Part shown: positions 45,337-55,525 of the stretch, in pieces | Numbering within the stretch: the stretch's first letter is position 1 | Layout: the number at the start of each line of letters is the position of its first letter | NCBI RefSeq assembly: GCF_003386865.1 | Contig: NZ_QTUA01000001.1 | Coordinates: 2,046,001 to 2,110,000, forward strand | Source: Calidifontibacter indicus | GTDB taxonomy: Bacteria > Actinomycetota > Actinomycetes > Actinomycetales > Dermatophilaceae | Direction of reading: 5' to 3' | Length of the DNA stretch: 64,000 nt | The notes under the pieces: model-generated | Databases searched by the model: none | Told to the model about the DNA's origin: nothing | The model's input: the letters and a program-made list of their open reading frames with translations, nothing else | Translations under genes and position numbers: made by a program

Positions 45337-45947
45337 TGTCGCAGTCCGAGCAGCCCGCAGCCCCGAACAACGGGCCGGGCGCCGCCCCGTTGTTCGTCCT
45401 CGCCGGCCCGACCGCGGTCGGCAAGGGCACCGTCGCCGCCCACATCCGCGAGCACTACCCGAAGGTGTGGTTGTCGGTGTCGGCCACCACCCGTCCGCCG
45501 CGCCCGGGTGAGGTCGACGGCGTCCACTACCACTTCGTCAGTCAGGCCGAGTTCGACGCGATGGCCGCCGACGGCGACCTGCTCGAGTACGCCGTGGTGC
45601 ACGGTCGGGCGAGCTACGGCACCCCCCGCAAACCGGTGCTCGACGCGATCGCGGCCGGCCGACTGCCGTTGTTGGAGATCGACCTGCAGGGCGCCCGCCA
45701 GGTGCGTGAGCGGATGCCCGACGCGTTCTTCGTCTTCCTCGCCCCGCCCAGCTGGGACGAACTGGTGCACCGCCTCATCGGACGCGGCACCGAGAGCGCC
45801 GAGGAACAAGCCGTCCGGTTGGAGACGGCGCGGGCCGAACTCGCCGCACAGATGGAGTTCGACGCGACGATCGTCAACGAGGATGTTGGGGTTGCCGCCG
45901 CCGAACTCGTAGACTTGATGGAGCGGCACGCGTCTGCCGCTGGTTAG
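45336..45947 (+). CDS. gmk: Guanylate kinase
   Basis: The 203-residue kinase converts GMP to GDP. The P-loop is [16 protein letters not shown] at about residues 23-38. The GMP-binding segment is [21 protein letters not shown], followed by [16 protein letters not shown]. The lid region is [17 protein letters not shown]. An N-terminal stretch of about 18 Pro/Asn-rich residues precedes the domain. It overlaps mihF and is followed after 32 bp by rpoZ. Confidence 0.96.
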   Translation: MSQSEQPAAPNNGPGAAPLFVLAGPTAVGKGTVAAHIREHYPKVWLSVSATTRPPRPGEVDGVHYHFVSQAEFDAMAADGDLLEYAVVHGRASYGTPRKPVLDAIAAGRLPLLEIDLQGARQVRERMPDAFFVFLAPPSWDELVHRLIGRGTESAEEQAVRLETARAELAAQMEFDATIVNEDVGVAAAELVDLMERHASAAG

Positions 45948-45979
45948 CACACCCCCGAAACGGAAACGAGAGCTTCTTC

Positions 45980-46243
45980 GTGTCTGGCACCAAGGCTGCC
46001 CCCGAGGGCATCACCAACCCGCCGATCGACGACCTGCTGCAGGTCGCCGACTCCAAGTACGCACTGGTCATCCTGGGCGCCAAGCGCGCCCGCCAGATCA
46101 ACGCGTACTACTCGCAGTTGTCCGAGGGACTGCTGGAGTACGTCGGTCCGCTCGTCGACAGCCAGATCAACGACAAGCCGCTGTCGATCTCGCTGCGCGA
46201 GCTCAACGAGGGGCTGCTCGACGTCGACAAGGTCGAGGGCTGA
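45980..46243 (+). CDS. rpoZ: RNA polymerase omega subunit
   Basis: The 87-residue subunit clamps the beta' C-terminus and helps RNA polymerase assembly. [33 protein letters not shown] is the family's core (about residues 8-40). Its length is typical of actinobacteria. The start is a GTG at 45980. It lies between gmk and coaBC as in related genomes. Confidence 0.95.
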   Translation: MSGTKAAPEGITNPPIDDLLQVADSKYALVILGAKRARQINAYYSQLSEGLLEYVGPLVDSQINDKPLSISLRELNEGLLDVDKVEG

Positions 46244-46259
46244 GGGTTCCCCGACTTCC

Positions 46260-47471
46260 ATGAAGGTCGTCCTCGGGGTCGGCGGTGGCATCGCCGCCTA
46301 CAAGGCATGCACGCTGCTGCGCCGGTTCACCGAATCGGGTCATGACGTCACCGTCGTGCCCACCGCGTCGGCACTGAAGTTCGTCGGTGCACCCACCTGG
46401 TCGGCGCTGTCCGGAAAGCCGGTCAGCGACCAGGTGTGGGACGACGTGCACCAGGTGCCGCACGTGCGCATCGGCCAGCAGGCCGACCTCGTCGTCGTCG
46501 CCCCCGCGACCGCCGACCTGATCGCCAAGGCCGCCCACGGCCTCGCCGACGATCTGCTCACCAACACGCTGCTCACCGCGCGCTGCCCGGTGGTGCTCGC
46601 GCCCGCGATGCACACCGAGATGTGGACGCATCCGGCAACGACCGCGAACGTCGCCACTTTGCGCGAGCGGGGCATCGACGTCCTCGAACCCGCCTCCGGG
46701 CGCCTCACCGGCGCCGACACCGGCCCGGGCCGGCTGCCCGAGCCGGAGGACATCTTCGAGCACTGCCGCCGCTACCTGGAGTCGGTGACCGAGGGACCGT
46801 TGGTCGGTCGGCACGTCGTGATCAGCGCCGGCGGCACCCGCGAGCCGCTCGACCCGGTGCGCTACCTCGGCAACCGGTCGTCGGGCAAGCAGGGTTACGC
46901 GCTCGCCGCGTCCGCCGCCCGACGTGGCGCCCGCGTCACGCTGGTGTCCAGCGCGTCGCTGCCGGTGCCCGGCGGTGTCGAACTGGTGCCGATCGAGACC
47001 GCGCTCGACCTGCAGCGCGAAATGAACGCCCGCGCCGGCGACGCCGACGTGATCGTCATGGCCGCTGCGGTGGCCGACTTCCGACCGGCCGAGGTCGGCG
47101 CCACCAAGATCAAGAAGAAGTTCGGTGCCGGCGACCCCGAGGCGCCCACCGTCGAACTCGTGCGCAACCCCGACATCCTCGCCGGGCTCGTCGAAGCCCG
47201 GGGCGAGGCGCGGCGTCCGTACATCGTGGGGTTCGCCGCCGAGACCGGCGACGCCGACGGGGACGTGCTGCACCACGCGAGCGCCAAGCTCGAACGCAAG
47301 AAGTGCGACCTGTTGGTCGCCAACGAGGTGGGCGCCGGGGTGACCTTCGGCCAAGACTCCAGCACCGTCCACCTGCTGCGGCCGGGCCGTGAGCCGGTCA
47401 CGGTCGGCCCCGCAGACAAGAACGTGATCTCCGACACGGTGTGGGACGCCGTCCAGGAGGAACTGCTCTGA
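46260..47471 (+). CDS. coaBC: Bifunctional CoaBC (PPC synthetase/decarboxylase)
   Basis: The 403-residue fused enzyme makes 4'-phosphopantetheine for coenzyme A. The N-terminal CoaC flavoprotein domain (1-185) has VLGVGGGIAAYKACTLLRRF and APAMHTEMW. The C-terminal CoaB domain starts VVISAGGTREPLDPVRYLGNRSSG and has KKCDLLVANEVG. The loop that carries a Cys in the E. coli CoaC reads LTGADTGPGR here; my recollection is that other actinobacterial CoaBC proteins look the same. It begins 16 bp after rpoZ. A gap of 124 bp to metK holds a TACACT (-10 type) at 47476. Confidence 0.95.
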   Translation: MKVVLGVGGGIAAYKACTLLRRFTESGHDVTVVPTASALKFVGAPTWSALSGKPVSDQVWDDVHQVPHVRIGQQADLVVVAPATADLIAKAAHGLADDLLTNTLLTARCPVVLAPAMHTEMWTHPATTANVATLRERGIDVLEPASGRLTGADTGPGRLPEPEDIFEHCRRYLESVTEGPLVGRHVVISAGGTREPLDPVRYLGNRSSGKQGYALAASAARRGARVTLVSSASLPVPGGVELVPIETALDLQREMNARAGDADVIVMAAAVADFRPAEVGATKIKKKFGAGDPEAPTVELVRNPDILAGLVEARGEARRPYIVGFAAETGDADGDVLHHASAKLERKKCDLLVANEVGAGVTFGQDSSTVHLLRPGREPVTVGPADKNVISDTVWDAVQEELL

Positions 47472-47595
47472 CCCGTACACTCGGGGGCGGTCCTGACCGG
47501 ACCACCGAACACACCCTGTTCCTACGTCGCCCGGCCACGTCCGGACGCGGGTCGGGTGGCAAGCCAGCAGCCGCTGCAACGAAGGAGATAACCAG

Positions 47596-48813
47596 GTGGC
47601 ACGCCTTTTCACGTCCGAGTCGGTGACCGAGGGACACCCGGACAAGATCTGTGACCAGATCAGCGACTCGATCCTGGACGCGATGCTCGCGCAGGACCCG
47701 GGCTCCCGTGTCGCGGTCGAGACCATGGTGACCACCGGTCTCGTGCACGTCGCCGGCGAGGTGCGCACCGACAGCTACGTGCCGATCGCCAAGCTGGTGC
47801 GCGACACCATCGTCGAGGTCGGCTACGACAGCTCGCTCAAGGGCTTCGACGGCCACTCCTGCGGCGTCTCGATCTCCATCGGTGAGCAGTCGGCCGACAT
47901 CGCCCAGGGTGTCGACCAGGCGCACGAGCACCGTGCCGAGGGCGGCACCGAGGCGCTCGACGCACAGGGCGCCGGCGACCAGGGCCTCATGTTCGGCTAC
48001 GCGTGCGACGACACCGCCGAGTTGATGCCGCTGCCGATCTTCCTCGCGCACCGCCTGTCGGAGCGCCTCACCACGGTGCGCAAGAACGGCGAGCTCGCCT
48101 ACCTGCGCCCCGACGGCAAGACCCAGGTCACCATCGCCTACGACGGCGACAAGGCCGTGCGGCTCGACACCGTCGTGCTGTCGACGCAGCACTCCGAGGA
48201 CATCTCGCTGAGCGGCATGCTCGAGCCCGACATCGACCAGCACGTCATCAAGCCGGTGCTGCAGGAGCTCGCCGACTCGGGCAACTCGCTCGACTTCAGC
48301 AACTACCGCAAGCTGATCAACCCCACCGGCAAGTTCGTCATCGGTGGTCCGATGGGCGACGCCGGCCTCACCGGCCGCAAGATCATCGTCGACACCTACG
48401 GCGGCATGGCCCGTCACGGTGGCGGCGCCTTCTCGGGCAAGGACCCGTCGAAGGTCGACCGCTCGGCCGCCTACGCGATGCGCTGGGTTGCCAAGAACGT
48501 CGTCGCCGCGGGCCTGGCCAAGCGCTGCGAGGTGCAGGTCGCCTACGCGATCGGCAAGGCGCAGCCGGTGGGTCTGTACGTCGAGACCTTCGGCACCGAG
48601 ACCGTGCCGGCCGACAAGATCCAGGCAGCGATCAGCTCGGTCTTCGACCTGCGTCCGGCCGCGATCGTCGAGCAGCTCGACCTGCTGCGTCCGATCTACA
48701 AGCCGACCGCCGCGTACGGCCACTTCGGCCGCACCAAGGCCGACGGTGTCGACAACCCGTTCACCTGGGAGCAGACCAACCGCGTGGAGCAACTGCAGGC
48801 CGCAGCGAAGTAG
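47596..48813 (+). CDS. metK: S-adenosylmethionine synthase
   Basis: The 405-residue enzyme makes SAM from methionine and ATP. Motifs are [22 protein letters not shown] at the start, [13 protein letters not shown] and [19 protein letters not shown] with the P-loop-like [10 protein letters not shown]. The start is GTG after AAGGAGATA. No SAM riboswitch is visible in the 124-bp leader. A 13-bp perfect terminator follows the stop, so the long pyr-to-metK cluster ends here. Confidence 0.97.
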   Translation: MARLFTSESVTEGHPDKICDQISDSILDAMLAQDPGSRVAVETMVTTGLVHVAGEVRTDSYVPIAKLVRDTIVEVGYDSSLKGFDGHSCGVSISIGEQSADIAQGVDQAHEHRAEGGTEALDAQGAGDQGLMFGYACDDTAELMPLPIFLAHRLSERLTTVRKNGELAYLRPDGKTQVTIAYDGDKAVRLDTVVLSTQHSEDISLSGMLEPDIDQHVIKPVLQELADSGNSLDFSNYRKLINPTGKFVIGGPMGDAGLTGRKIIVDTYGGMARHGGGAFSGKDPSKVDRSAAYAMRWVAKNVVAAGLAKRCEVQVAYAIGKAQPVGLYVETFGTETVPADKIQAAISSVFDLRPAAIVEQLDLLRPIYKPTAAYGHFGRTKADGVDNPFTWEQTNRVEQLQAAAK

Positions 48814-48827
48814 TTCCGCCCGCGATC

Positions 48828-48863
48828 GAGGCCCGTGCACTGAGCTGACAGTGCACGGGCCTC
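48828..48863 (+). terminator. metK terminator
   Basis: GAGGCCCGTGCAC (48828-48840) pairs exactly with GTGCACGGGCCTC (48851-48863) around a 10-base loop, followed by GTCGTTT. It lies 14 bp after the metK stop. Confidence 0.9.
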
Positions 48864-48883
48864 GTCGTTTCCGGGGCCCGGGG

Positions 48884-48921
48884 TAGTGCAAACCGCGGGC
48901 TATGGAGCGCGGTTTGCACTA
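48884..48921. repeat. Perfect 14-bp palindromic element after metK
   Basis: TAGTGCAAACCGCG (48884-48897) pairs exactly with CGCGGTTTGCACTA (48908-48921). A third partial arm, CCGCGGTTTGCAACA, follows at 48937-48951. It lies 20 bp after the metK terminator, so a second terminator is hardly needed. It may be a REP-like element or a backup terminator for antisense reads from the priA side. Confidence 0.75.
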
Positions 48922-49029
48922 CGTGGTGCGGCCGAACCGCGGTTTGCAACACATCGCTTCGATGGAATGGTCCACAGCCGTCCGGGGCGACCACGCCGTC
49001 TGTCGTGACCGACTGGTAGAACCTCACGT

Positions 49030-51117
49030 GTGAGTGAGCACCCGGCGACCGCGGAGCAGTTGGAGCTGCTGCACGCGTCGGCGCGCCCGAAGAAGGCTGC
49101 CGAGGCGACCGAGGCCGCCACCGACCCGGTGGCGGTCGTGCTGCTCGACCTCGGTCTGGCGCATCTCGATCGCACCTTCGAATACGCGGTGCCCGCAGAC
49201 CTCGACGCCGCCGCACAGCCCGGCGTCCGCGTGAAAGTGCGTTTCGGGCCGCAGGATGTCACCGGCTATCTCCTCGAGCGTCGCGCCGAGGCCGAACACG
49301 TCGGCAAACTGTCGCCGCTGCGCAAGGTCGTGTCGGACGAACCCGTGCTCACCCCGCAGATCCTGCGGCTGTGCCAGCACGTCGCGGCCGACCAGGCGGG
49401 TTCGGTGGCCGACGTCGTGCGGCTCGCGGTGCCGCCCCGGCACGCCCGAGCCGAGTCGGCCCTCGCCGCCGAGGCCGCCGTGCCGTGGACACCCGCCCCC
49501 GAACCGAGCGCGGCCTGGGCGCGTTACCCGGCCGGCCCGGCGCTGCTGCGCCGCATCGCCGACGGCGAGGGCCCCGCGGCGTCGTGGCTCGCCCTGCCGA
49601 GCGTCGAGGAGACGCTCGACTGGCCGCGCGCCCTCGCCGATGCCACCCACACCTGCCTCGCGGCCAAGCGCGGGGTGATCATCACCGTGCCCGACCACCG
49701 CGACGTCGAACGGGTCGCCCGGCAACTCGACGACCTCATCGGCAAGGACGCCTACGTGCGACTCACCGCCGACCAGGGCCCGCAGGCGCGATACACCGCG
49801 TGGTTGAAGGTGCTGCGCGGGCAGGTGCGCTGCGTGCTCGGCAACCGTGCCGCCGCGTTCGCGCCGGTGCACGACCTCGGGCTGATGCTCTGCTGGGACG
49901 ACGGCGACAACCTGCTCACCGAACCCCGCGCTCCCTACCCGACGACCCGCGACGTGCTGTGGCGGCGCCACCTCGACTGCGGTGCGGCGCTGGTGCTCGG
50001 TGGTTTCGCGCGTTCGGTGGCGGTGCAGCAGTGGCTGGTCGAAGGACGCGTGCGTGCGGTGGAGACCCGTCCGGTGCGTGCGCTGCTGCCGCGCATCGCG
50101 GTGGCCGGCGACGACCGCGATGTCGCACGTCATGGTCCTGCGGCGGCGAGGGCGCGGCTGCCGGTCACGGCGTGGCAGGCCGCGCACGAAGGGCTGAAGT
50201 CGGGGCCGGTGCTCATCCAGGTGCCCCGGCGCGGGTACGTGCCGCGGCTGCGCTGCGCCGAGTGCGGGCACGGCGCGGAGTGTGCCACCTGCCATGGACC
50301 GGTGCAGCTCACCGGAGTCGATGATGCGCCGCACTGCGCGTGGTGCGACACGGTGGCGCGGCCCTTCGGCTGCCCGGAGTGCGAGGGCACCCGTCTGCGC
50401 GCCTCGGTGATCGGTGCCCGGCGCACCGCCGAGGAGTTGGGACGCGCGTTCCCCGGTGTGCCGGTGATCCGGTCGGGTGCAGGGCAGGTGCGCGACGACG
50501 TGCCCGCCGAGCCCGCCCTGGTGATCGCCACCCCCGGCGCCGAACCCGTTGCCATCGAAGGCTATTCGGCGGTGCTGTTGCTCGATGCGTGGGCGATGCT
50601 TGATCGCCCGTCGCTGCAGAGCAACGAGCAGGCGCTGCGCCAGTGGCTGGCGGCGGCGGCGCTCTGCCGGCCCGCGTCTGCCGGCGGCGTCGTCGTGCTG
50701 GCGGGCGCCGAAGCCACCAACCCGGTGGTGCAGACCGTCGTGCGATGGGCCCCAGCGGCGATGGCCGAGACCGAACTCGCGCAGCGCGCCGCCCTCGACC
50801 TGCCTCCGACGAGGTGGACGGCGACCCTCACCGGCAGTGCCGACAGCGTCGAGGCGGCCGCGGCGTCGATGCCCGAGTGGTTGGAGCGCTTCGGTCCGGC
50901 GCCGGTGACGCAGGGTGCGCCGGTCGGGTCTGCCGCGTCTGCCGCCTCCGGCGAGTCCTTGCCGCCCGAACGACAAGTACGTCTGTTGCTGCGCGCGCCG
51001 TTGCAACGATCGCGCGAGGCGGCGGCCGAGGTGTCGGCGCTGCGGGTGCGGCGCAGCCTGCGCAAGGCGAAGGACACACTCGCGGTGCGGGTCGACCTCG
51101 ACGGATCCACCCTCTGA
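49030..51117 (+). CDS. priA: PriA-type primosome protein, helicase motifs lost
   Basis: The 695-residue protein is the actinobacterial PriA-like primosome protein. The N-terminal DNA-binding domain has FEYAVPADLDAAAQPGVRVKVRFG. The zinc-binding region has four CxxC pairs (CAEC, CATC, CAWC, CPEC) at about residues 414-455. Walker A is absent, and the DEAH-type box reads CWDDGDN after GNRAAAFAPVHDLGLML. Such loss is usual in actinobacterial PriA, so ATP-driven unwinding is not expected and a structural restart role is likelier. It starts with GTG after a TAGAAC hexamer and ends 65 bp before the HAD gene. Confidence 0.9.
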   Translation: MSEHPATAEQLELLHASARPKKAAEATEAATDPVAVVLLDLGLAHLDRTFEYAVPADLDAAAQPGVRVKVRFGPQDVTGYLLERRAEAEHVGKLSPLRKVVSDEPVLTPQILRLCQHVAADQAGSVADVVRLAVPPRHARAESALAAEAAVPWTPAPEPSAAWARYPAGPALLRRIADGEGPAASWLALPSVEETLDWPRALADATHTCLAAKRGVIITVPDHRDVERVARQLDDLIGKDAYVRLTADQGPQARYTAWLKVLRGQVRCVLGNRAAAFAPVHDLGLMLCWDDGDNLLTEPRAPYPTTRDVLWRRHLDCGAALVLGGFARSVAVQQWLVEGRVRAVETRPVRALLPRIAVAGDDRDVARHGPAAARARLPVTAWQAAHEGLKSGPVLIQVPRRGYVPRLRCAECGHGAECATCHGPVQLTGVDDAPHCAWCDTVARPFGCPECEGTRLRASVIGARRTAEELGRAFPGVPVIRSGAGQVRDDVPAEPALVIATPGAEPVAIEGYSAVLLLDAWAMLDRPSLQSNEQALRQWLAAAALCRPASAGGVVVLAGAEATNPVVQTVVRWAPAAMAETELAQRAALDLPPTRWTATLTGSADSVEAAAASMPEWLERFGPAPVTQGAPVGSAASAASGESLPPERQVRLLLRAPLQRSREAAAEVSALRVRRSLRKAKDTLAVRVDLDGSTL

Positions 51118-51169
51118 CGGGCCGCGGCGGCGTCGACGCGGGCGTTTTCGTCGCGTCGCCGTCGGGCGA

Positions 51170-51175
51170 TACGGT
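51170..51175 (+). promoter_or_regulatory. Candidate -10 element for a leaderless HAD transcript
   Basis: TACGGT ends seven bases before the ATG at 51183, and no Shine-Dalgarno sequence is present. The layout equals that at 9108 and 11466. Confidence 0.4.
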
Positions 51176-51182
51176 TTCGGAC

Positions 51183-51851
51183 ATGGATCTGGATGTCGAC
51201 CTCGACGACGAGCGGTTCGCCCCCGCACCGGCTGATGCAGTGGTCTTCGACCTCGGCAACGTACTCATCCGGTGGGTGCCGCAGGACGCCGTCGCCGCCG
51301 TGCTCGGTGCGCAGAAGGCGCGCGAGTTCGTCGAGCATCCCGAGTTCGACTTCGCGGCCTGGAATCTGCGCAACGACGCGGGTCGGTCGATCGCGGACGC
51401 GTTGGCGTTCGTGCGCGAGCAGCACCCCGAGCTCGAGGGGTCGGCGCAGGCGTATGTCGACAACTTCGAGGCGGCGCTGAGCCCCATCGAGGAGTCGGTG
51501 GCCGTGCTGCGGGAACTCGACGAGGCCGGCGTTCCGCTGGTCGCGCTCACGAACTGGTCGGCCGAACTCTTCCAGAAGGCCGTCGACCGCTACGACTTCC
51601 TCGATGTGTTCGAGGACATCGTCGTCTCCGGCGAGGAGGGCGTGGTCAAGCCCGACCCGGAGATCTGGGAGGTGCTCGCCGAACGCACCGAGCACATCGG
51701 CGGACTTGAAGACTTCCTGTTCATCGACGACTCGATCGCCAACATCCAGTCGGCCGTCGAGGCGGGTCTCGACGCGATCCAGTTCACCGGACCGCAAGAC
51801 CTGCGGGCCGACCTCATCGCCCGCGGTTACAACCTCAAGCCGGTCGCGTGA
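51183..51851 (+). CDS. HAD-superfamily phosphatase (IA, epoxide-hydrolase-N-type cap)
   Basis: The 222-residue protein has HAD motifs [12 protein letters not shown] (nucleophile Asp; the usual second Asp is Asn in DLGN, as in many of this subgroup). [11 protein letters not shown] follows with motif [15 protein letters not shown] carries the Lys, and [11 protein letters not shown] is motif IV. The cap region (about 30-95) contains [15 protein letters not shown]. Substrate unknown. The ATG at 51183 is chosen by homology and the leaderless promoter; the longer frame runs back into priA. fmt follows after 49 bp. Confidence 0.88.
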   Translation: MDLDVDLDDERFAPAPADAVVFDLGNVLIRWVPQDAVAAVLGAQKAREFVEHPEFDFAAWNLRNDAGRSIADALAFVREQHPELEGSAQAYVDNFEAALSPIEESVAVLRELDEAGVPLVALTNWSAELFQKAVDRYDFLDVFEDIVVSGEEGVVKPDPEIWEVLAERTEHIGGLEDFLFIDDSIANIQSAVEAGLDAIQFTGPQDLRADLIARGYNLKPVA

Positions 51852-51900
51852 GCAGGTTCGTCGAGCGCTCGGCCCGGTCGCTGCACACGGGGGAGTGACC

Positions 51901-52836
51901 ATGCGCGTTGTGTTCGCCGGCACCCCCGAGCCCGCCGTCCCGTCGTTGGAGGCGTTGCTCGCCTCTCGGCACGAGGTGGTCGGTGTCGTCACCCGTCCCG
52001 ACGCACCCGCCGGTCGCGGCCGCACGCTGCGTCCGTCGCCGGTGAAGGAGGTGGCGCTGCGGGAGGGCCTGCCGGTCGCCACCCCGAGGCATCCGCGCGA
52101 CGACGACTTCCAGCAGTGGCTGCGTTCGCTGACACCCGACGTCTGCCCGGTGGTGGCGTACGGCGCCCTGGTGCCGCGTCCGGTGCTGGACATTCCGGTG
52201 CACGGCTGGGTCAACCTGCACTTCTCGCTGTTGCCGGCGTGGCGAGGTGCGGCGCCGGTGCAGCACGCGCTGCTGCACGGTGACGACGTCACCGGCGCGA
52301 CGACCTTCCTGTTGGAGGAAGGCATGGACACCGGGCCGGTGCTCGGCACGATGACCGAGCAGGTGCGTCCGCGCGACACCGCCGGTGACCTGCTCACCCG
52401 CCTGGCCGGCGCCGGCGCCGGCCTGCTCGTCGCCACCCTCGACGCGCTGGACGACGGCACGATCACGCCGGTCGCGCAGCCGTCGGAGGGCATCTCGATG
52501 GCGCCGAAGATCACCGTCGACGATGCCCGAATCCGTTGGCACGAGCCGGCATTCGCAGTGAACCGCCGGGTGCGCGCGTGCACGCCCGCGCCGGGCGCGT
52601 GGACGATGTTCCGCGGCGCCCGGTTGAAGGTGGCCGAGGCCACCCCGGTCGACGCCGAAGTGGCGGTCGACGGCCTGGATGCGGGACAGTTGCGGGTCAC
52701 CAAGAAGCAGGTCTTCGTCGGCACCGGTGCCGGTGTGGTCGAGCTCGGCGTGGTGCAGCCACACGGGAAGAAGGCCGTGGCGGCGGCTGACTGGGCGCGC
52801 GGCGCCCGCATCGAGGAAGGCGAGGGCCTGGAATGA
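51901..52836 (+). CDS. fmt: Methionyl-tRNA formyltransferase
   Basis: The 311-residue enzyme formylates initiator Met-tRNA. The N-terminal Rossmann part begins [18 protein letters not shown]. The catalytic region [24 protein letters not shown], then [18 protein letters not shown], has the Asn-like position replaced by His-Phe-Ser as LHFSLLP, with the following His and Asp kept. The C-terminal OB domain (about 200-311) starts [11 protein letters not shown]. It overlaps rsmB by 4 bp. A def gene is not adjacent. Confidence 0.95.
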   Translation: MRVVFAGTPEPAVPSLEALLASRHEVVGVVTRPDAPAGRGRTLRPSPVKEVALREGLPVATPRHPRDDDFQQWLRSLTPDVCPVVAYGALVPRPVLDIPVHGWVNLHFSLLPAWRGAAPVQHALLHGDDVTGATTFLLEEGMDTGPVLGTMTEQVRPRDTAGDLLTRLAGAGAGLLVATLDALDDGTITPVAQPSEGISMAPKITVDDARIRWHEPAFAVNRRVRACTPAPGAWTMFRGARLKVAEATPVDAEVAVDGLDAGQLRVTKKQVFVGTGAGVVELGVVQPHGKKAVAAADWARGARIEEGEGLE

Positions 52837-54371
52837 GCGACCGACCGAATCACGGAGCGGACGGCTCGGACCCCGGCGACTCCGGGTATCGCAACGCCCG
52901 CGGACGGCAGCGGCCTGATGCGCGCCGCACCTCCGATCGCGCGCGGTCGGCGCAGGCACCGTCGCAGCGGCGGCGCACCGGCGACCCGACGCGTCGGATC
53001 GCCTGGGAGGTGCTGCGCGACGTGCACGAGAACGGCGCCTACGCCAACCTGGCACTGCCGAAGGCGTTGCGGCACAAGCGGATCGATGGTCGCGATGCCG
53101 CCTTCGCGAGCGAGCTCGTCTACGGCACGCTGCGCATGCGGGGGTTCTACGACAAGGTGATCGAACATGCGGCGGGACGCGGCGCCGCTCAGATCGACCC
53201 ACCGGTGCTCGACACCATCCGGCTCGGCGCCCACCAGTTGCTCGCGATGCGGGTGCCGTCGCATGCGGCGGCTTCCGAGACGGTCGCGCTCGCGCGCGAG
53301 GTGAACGGCGCGGGAGCGGCGGGCTTCACCAACGCGGTGCTGCGCCGCATCAGCGAACGCACCCGCGAGGAGTGGGTCGCGCAGGTCACTGCCGGACGGC
53401 AGCCGCTCGATGCGCTGGCGGTCGAGCACTCGCACCCCGAGTGGGTCGTCCGCGCGCTGCGTGGTGCGTTGATCGGTTCGGGCGTCGCCGATGCCGAGTC
53501 GGCCGATTCCGAACTCGGTCGGTTGTTGGCAGCCGACAACGACCCGGCCGACGTGACCTTGGTGGCTCGGCCCCACTTGGCAACGGTGGAAGAACTCGTC
53601 GACGCCGGCGCGGTCGCCTCGACGCTCTCCCCGTTCGCGGCTCGGTTGTCCGGCGGAGACCCGGGCGCGATCCGTGCGGTGCGCGAGACCCGCGCGGCCG
53701 TGCAGGACGAGGGGTCGCAGTTGTTGGCGATCGCGCTCGCGTCGGTGCCGGTCGACGGCGACCAGCAGGAGTGGCTCGACCTGTGTGCCGGGCCGGGCGG
53801 TAAGGCAGCGCTGCTGGCTTGCCTTGCGGCAGAACAGGATTCGGTGCTCTTCGCCAACGAGGCGAGCGAGCACCGCACCGAGTTGGTGCGCCGCACGATG
53901 GACGCCGCGCTGCGCTCGGGCATCGAGGTGATGATCGGCACCGGCGACGGCCGCGACCTCGGCCGCGAGGAGCCGAACACCTACGACAAGGTGCTGGTCG
54001 ACGCGCCGTGCACCGGTCTCGGTGCGCTGCGGCGCCGTCCGGAGGCTCGTTGGCGCAAGACCGCCGCCGATGTGCCGCCGTTGGCGACCCTCCAGGGCGA
54101 GCTTCTCGACTCGGCGATCGCGGCGACCCGTCCGGGCGGTGTCATCGGGTACGCGACCTGTAGTCCGCACACCGCGGAAACGGCTGCGGTGGTGGCCGAC
54201 GCGCTGAAGCGCCACCCCGAGGTGGTGCAGGAGGACGCCCGTCCGTACTTCAAGGACGCCTCCGGCAAACAGATCGCCGATCTGGGCGACGGGCCGGCGG
54301 TGCAGCTGTGGCCGCACCTGCACGACACCGACGCGATGTTCTTCGCCTTGCTGCGCAAGACCGACAACTGA
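52833..54371 (+). CDS. rsmB: 16S rRNA (cytosine-C5) methyltransferase RsmB/Sun family
   Basis: The 512-residue SAM-dependent enzyme has a low-complexity N-terminus of about 50 residues. A NusB-like RNA-binding domain follows ([39 protein letters not shown]). The methyltransferase domain comes last. SAM-binding is seen in [18 protein letters not shown]. The two catalytic cysteines are in [19 protein letters not shown] and [12 protein letters not shown]. It is coupled to fmt and precedes rpe by 36 bp, a common actinobacterial order. Confidence 0.94.
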   Translation: MSDRPNHGADGSDPGDSGYRNARGRQRPDARRTSDRARSAQAPSQRRRTGDPTRRIAWEVLRDVHENGAYANLALPKALRHKRIDGRDAAFASELVYGTLRMRGFYDKVIEHAAGRGAAQIDPPVLDTIRLGAHQLLAMRVPSHAAASETVALAREVNGAGAAGFTNAVLRRISERTREEWVAQVTAGRQPLDALAVEHSHPEWVVRALRGALIGSGVADAESADSELGRLLAADNDPADVTLVARPHLATVEELVDAGAVASTLSPFAARLSGGDPGAIRAVRETRAAVQDEGSQLLAIALASVPVDGDQQEWLDLCAGPGGKAALLACLAAEQDSVLFANEASEHRTELVRRTMDAALRSGIEVMIGTGDGRDLGREEPNTYDKVLVDAPCTGLGALRRRPEARWRKTAADVPPLATLQGELLDSAIAATRPGGVIGYATCSPHTAETAAVVADALKRHPEVVQEDARPYFKDASGKQIADLGDGPAVQLWPHLHDTDAMFFALLRKTDN

Positions 54372-54407
54372 CCCGAGCCATTCGAGACCCGAGGACACCG
54401 AAAACCA

Positions 54408-55073
54408 TTGCCGCACATCCAGATTGCCCCGAGCATCCTGTCCGCCGACTTCGCCAACCTCGAAGCCGAGCTGAAGCGGATCGGCAACGCCGACTGGGCC
54501 CACGTCGACGTCATGGACGCCCACTTCGTGCCCAACCTCACCCTCGGTCTGCCGATCGTCGAGGCGCTGCTGAAGGTGTCGCCGATCCCGCTCGACTGCC
54601 ACCTGATGATCGAGGACCCCGACCGGTGGGCGCCGCAGTACGCCGAGGCCGGAGCCCAGAGCGTGACCTTCCACATCGAGGCCGCGCACGACCCGGTGAA
54701 GTTGGCCCGAGCGCTGCGCGCCGCGGGCGCCCGCGCGTCGATGGCGATCAAACCGGGCACCGATTTCGCGCCGTACGAGGAGTTGTTGCCCGAGCTCGAC
54801 ATGGTGCTCGTGATGACCGTCGAACCCGGTTTCGGCGGCCAGTCGTTCATGGCCGACCAGATGCCGAAGGTGCGGCAGGTGCGTGACGCCGTCCGCAAGC
54901 ACGGCGGAGAGATCTGGGTGCAGGTCGACGGGGGAGTGTCGGCCAAGACGATCGAGCAGTGCGCCGAAGCCGGCGCCGACATCTTCGTGGCCGGTTCGGC
55001 GGTCTACGGCGCCGACGACGCGGCCGCGGCCGTCGACGAACTGCGTTCTCTCGCAACGGCCTGCGCGCACTGA
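54408..55073 (+). CDS. rpe: Ribulose-phosphate 3-epimerase
   Basis: The 221-residue TIM-barrel enzyme interconverts ribulose-5-P and xylulose-5-P. The sequence shows [19 protein letters not shown], the metal-binding [15 protein letters not shown] and [27 protein letters not shown], then [16 protein letters not shown] with the catalytic Asp and VAGSAVYG, closes the set. The start is a TTG at 54408. No better start fits the conserved N-terminus. It is the last gene of the priA-to-rpe run. Confidence 0.95.
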   Translation: MPHIQIAPSILSADFANLEAELKRIGNADWAHVDVMDAHFVPNLTLGLPIVEALLKVSPIPLDCHLMIEDPDRWAPQYAEAGAQSVTFHIEAAHDPVKLARALRAAGARASMAIKPGTDFAPYEELLPELDMVLVMTVEPGFGGQSFMADQMPKVRQVRDAVRKHGGEIWVQVDGGVSAKTIEQCAEAGADIFVAGSAVYGADDAAAAVDELRSLATACAH

Positions 55074-55086
55074 CTCGACGGGCCTG

Positions 55087-55479
55087 TCAGAGGGAGCCGA
55101 GCCAGTCGGTCATCGTCGGGAAGTGCTCGACGGACGGGTGCTGGTGGAACACGCTCTCCCGAGCCGTGATGTCGCCGATTGTTGCAAGATGGGCGAGCGA
55201 GCCCTGGGTGGCTCGGGCCAGCGCCGCGCCCAACTCGACGAACATGCCACGGCCCTCGTGGTGCGTCGCGAGCACCGCCACGGCATCGGCGCGCAGGACC
55301 GCATCAATCATCCCCGCCGCCATCGCGGCCGAACGCTCCGGCTGAGAAGAGAACTTCGCGACGAACGACATGTCGCGCGTCCAGTCGAGGGCGAGTTCGT
55401 GCCCAGCTTCGTGGATGAGGGCGTTCGCCTCGCGCACGAGGTCTGCTGCTTCCAAGGGTGCAGCGACGTAGATCAACAT
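55087..55479 (-). CDS. Small protein resembling nucleoside 2-deoxyribosyltransferases
   Basis: The 130-residue protein begins LIYVAAPLEAADLVREANALIHEAGHELALDW. It then has ADAVAVLATHHEGRGMFVELGAALA, like the strand-Asp-x-Glu pattern (MFVELGAAL) of nucleoside 2-deoxyribosyltransferase-like and related DUF4406-type folds. The similarity is short, so the assignment is tentative. No signal peptide is seen. The ATG at 55479 is chosen because it starts at the first beta strand; the frame stays open further upstream. It is convergent with rpe (13 bp between stops). Confidence 0.6.
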   Translation of the reverse strand: MLIYVAAPLEAADLVREANALIHEAGHELALDWTRDMSFVAKFSSQPERSAAMAAGMIDAVLRADAVAVLATHHEGRGMFVELGAALARATQGSLAHLATIGDITARESVFHQHPSVEHFPTMTDWLGSL

Positions 55480-55525
55480 GTCGACCACCTTGGCCCTGAC
55501 CACCGACAGGCCCAGCCAGAATGCG

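Noticed and set aside
47472-47595. Possible SAM riboswitch before metK
   Set aside because: The conserved SAM-I core is absent and the 124-bp leader shows only a TACACT box and a normal ribosome-binding site.
49030-51117. PriA as a pseudogene because helicase motifs are missing
   Set aside because: Loss of Walker A and DEAH boxes is normal in actinobacterial PriA; length and the zinc cysteines are intact.
50562-55070. 1502-codon open frame on the minus strand
   Set aside because: Antisense to priA, the HAD gene, fmt, rsmB and rpe, all clear genes. It is a composition artefact.
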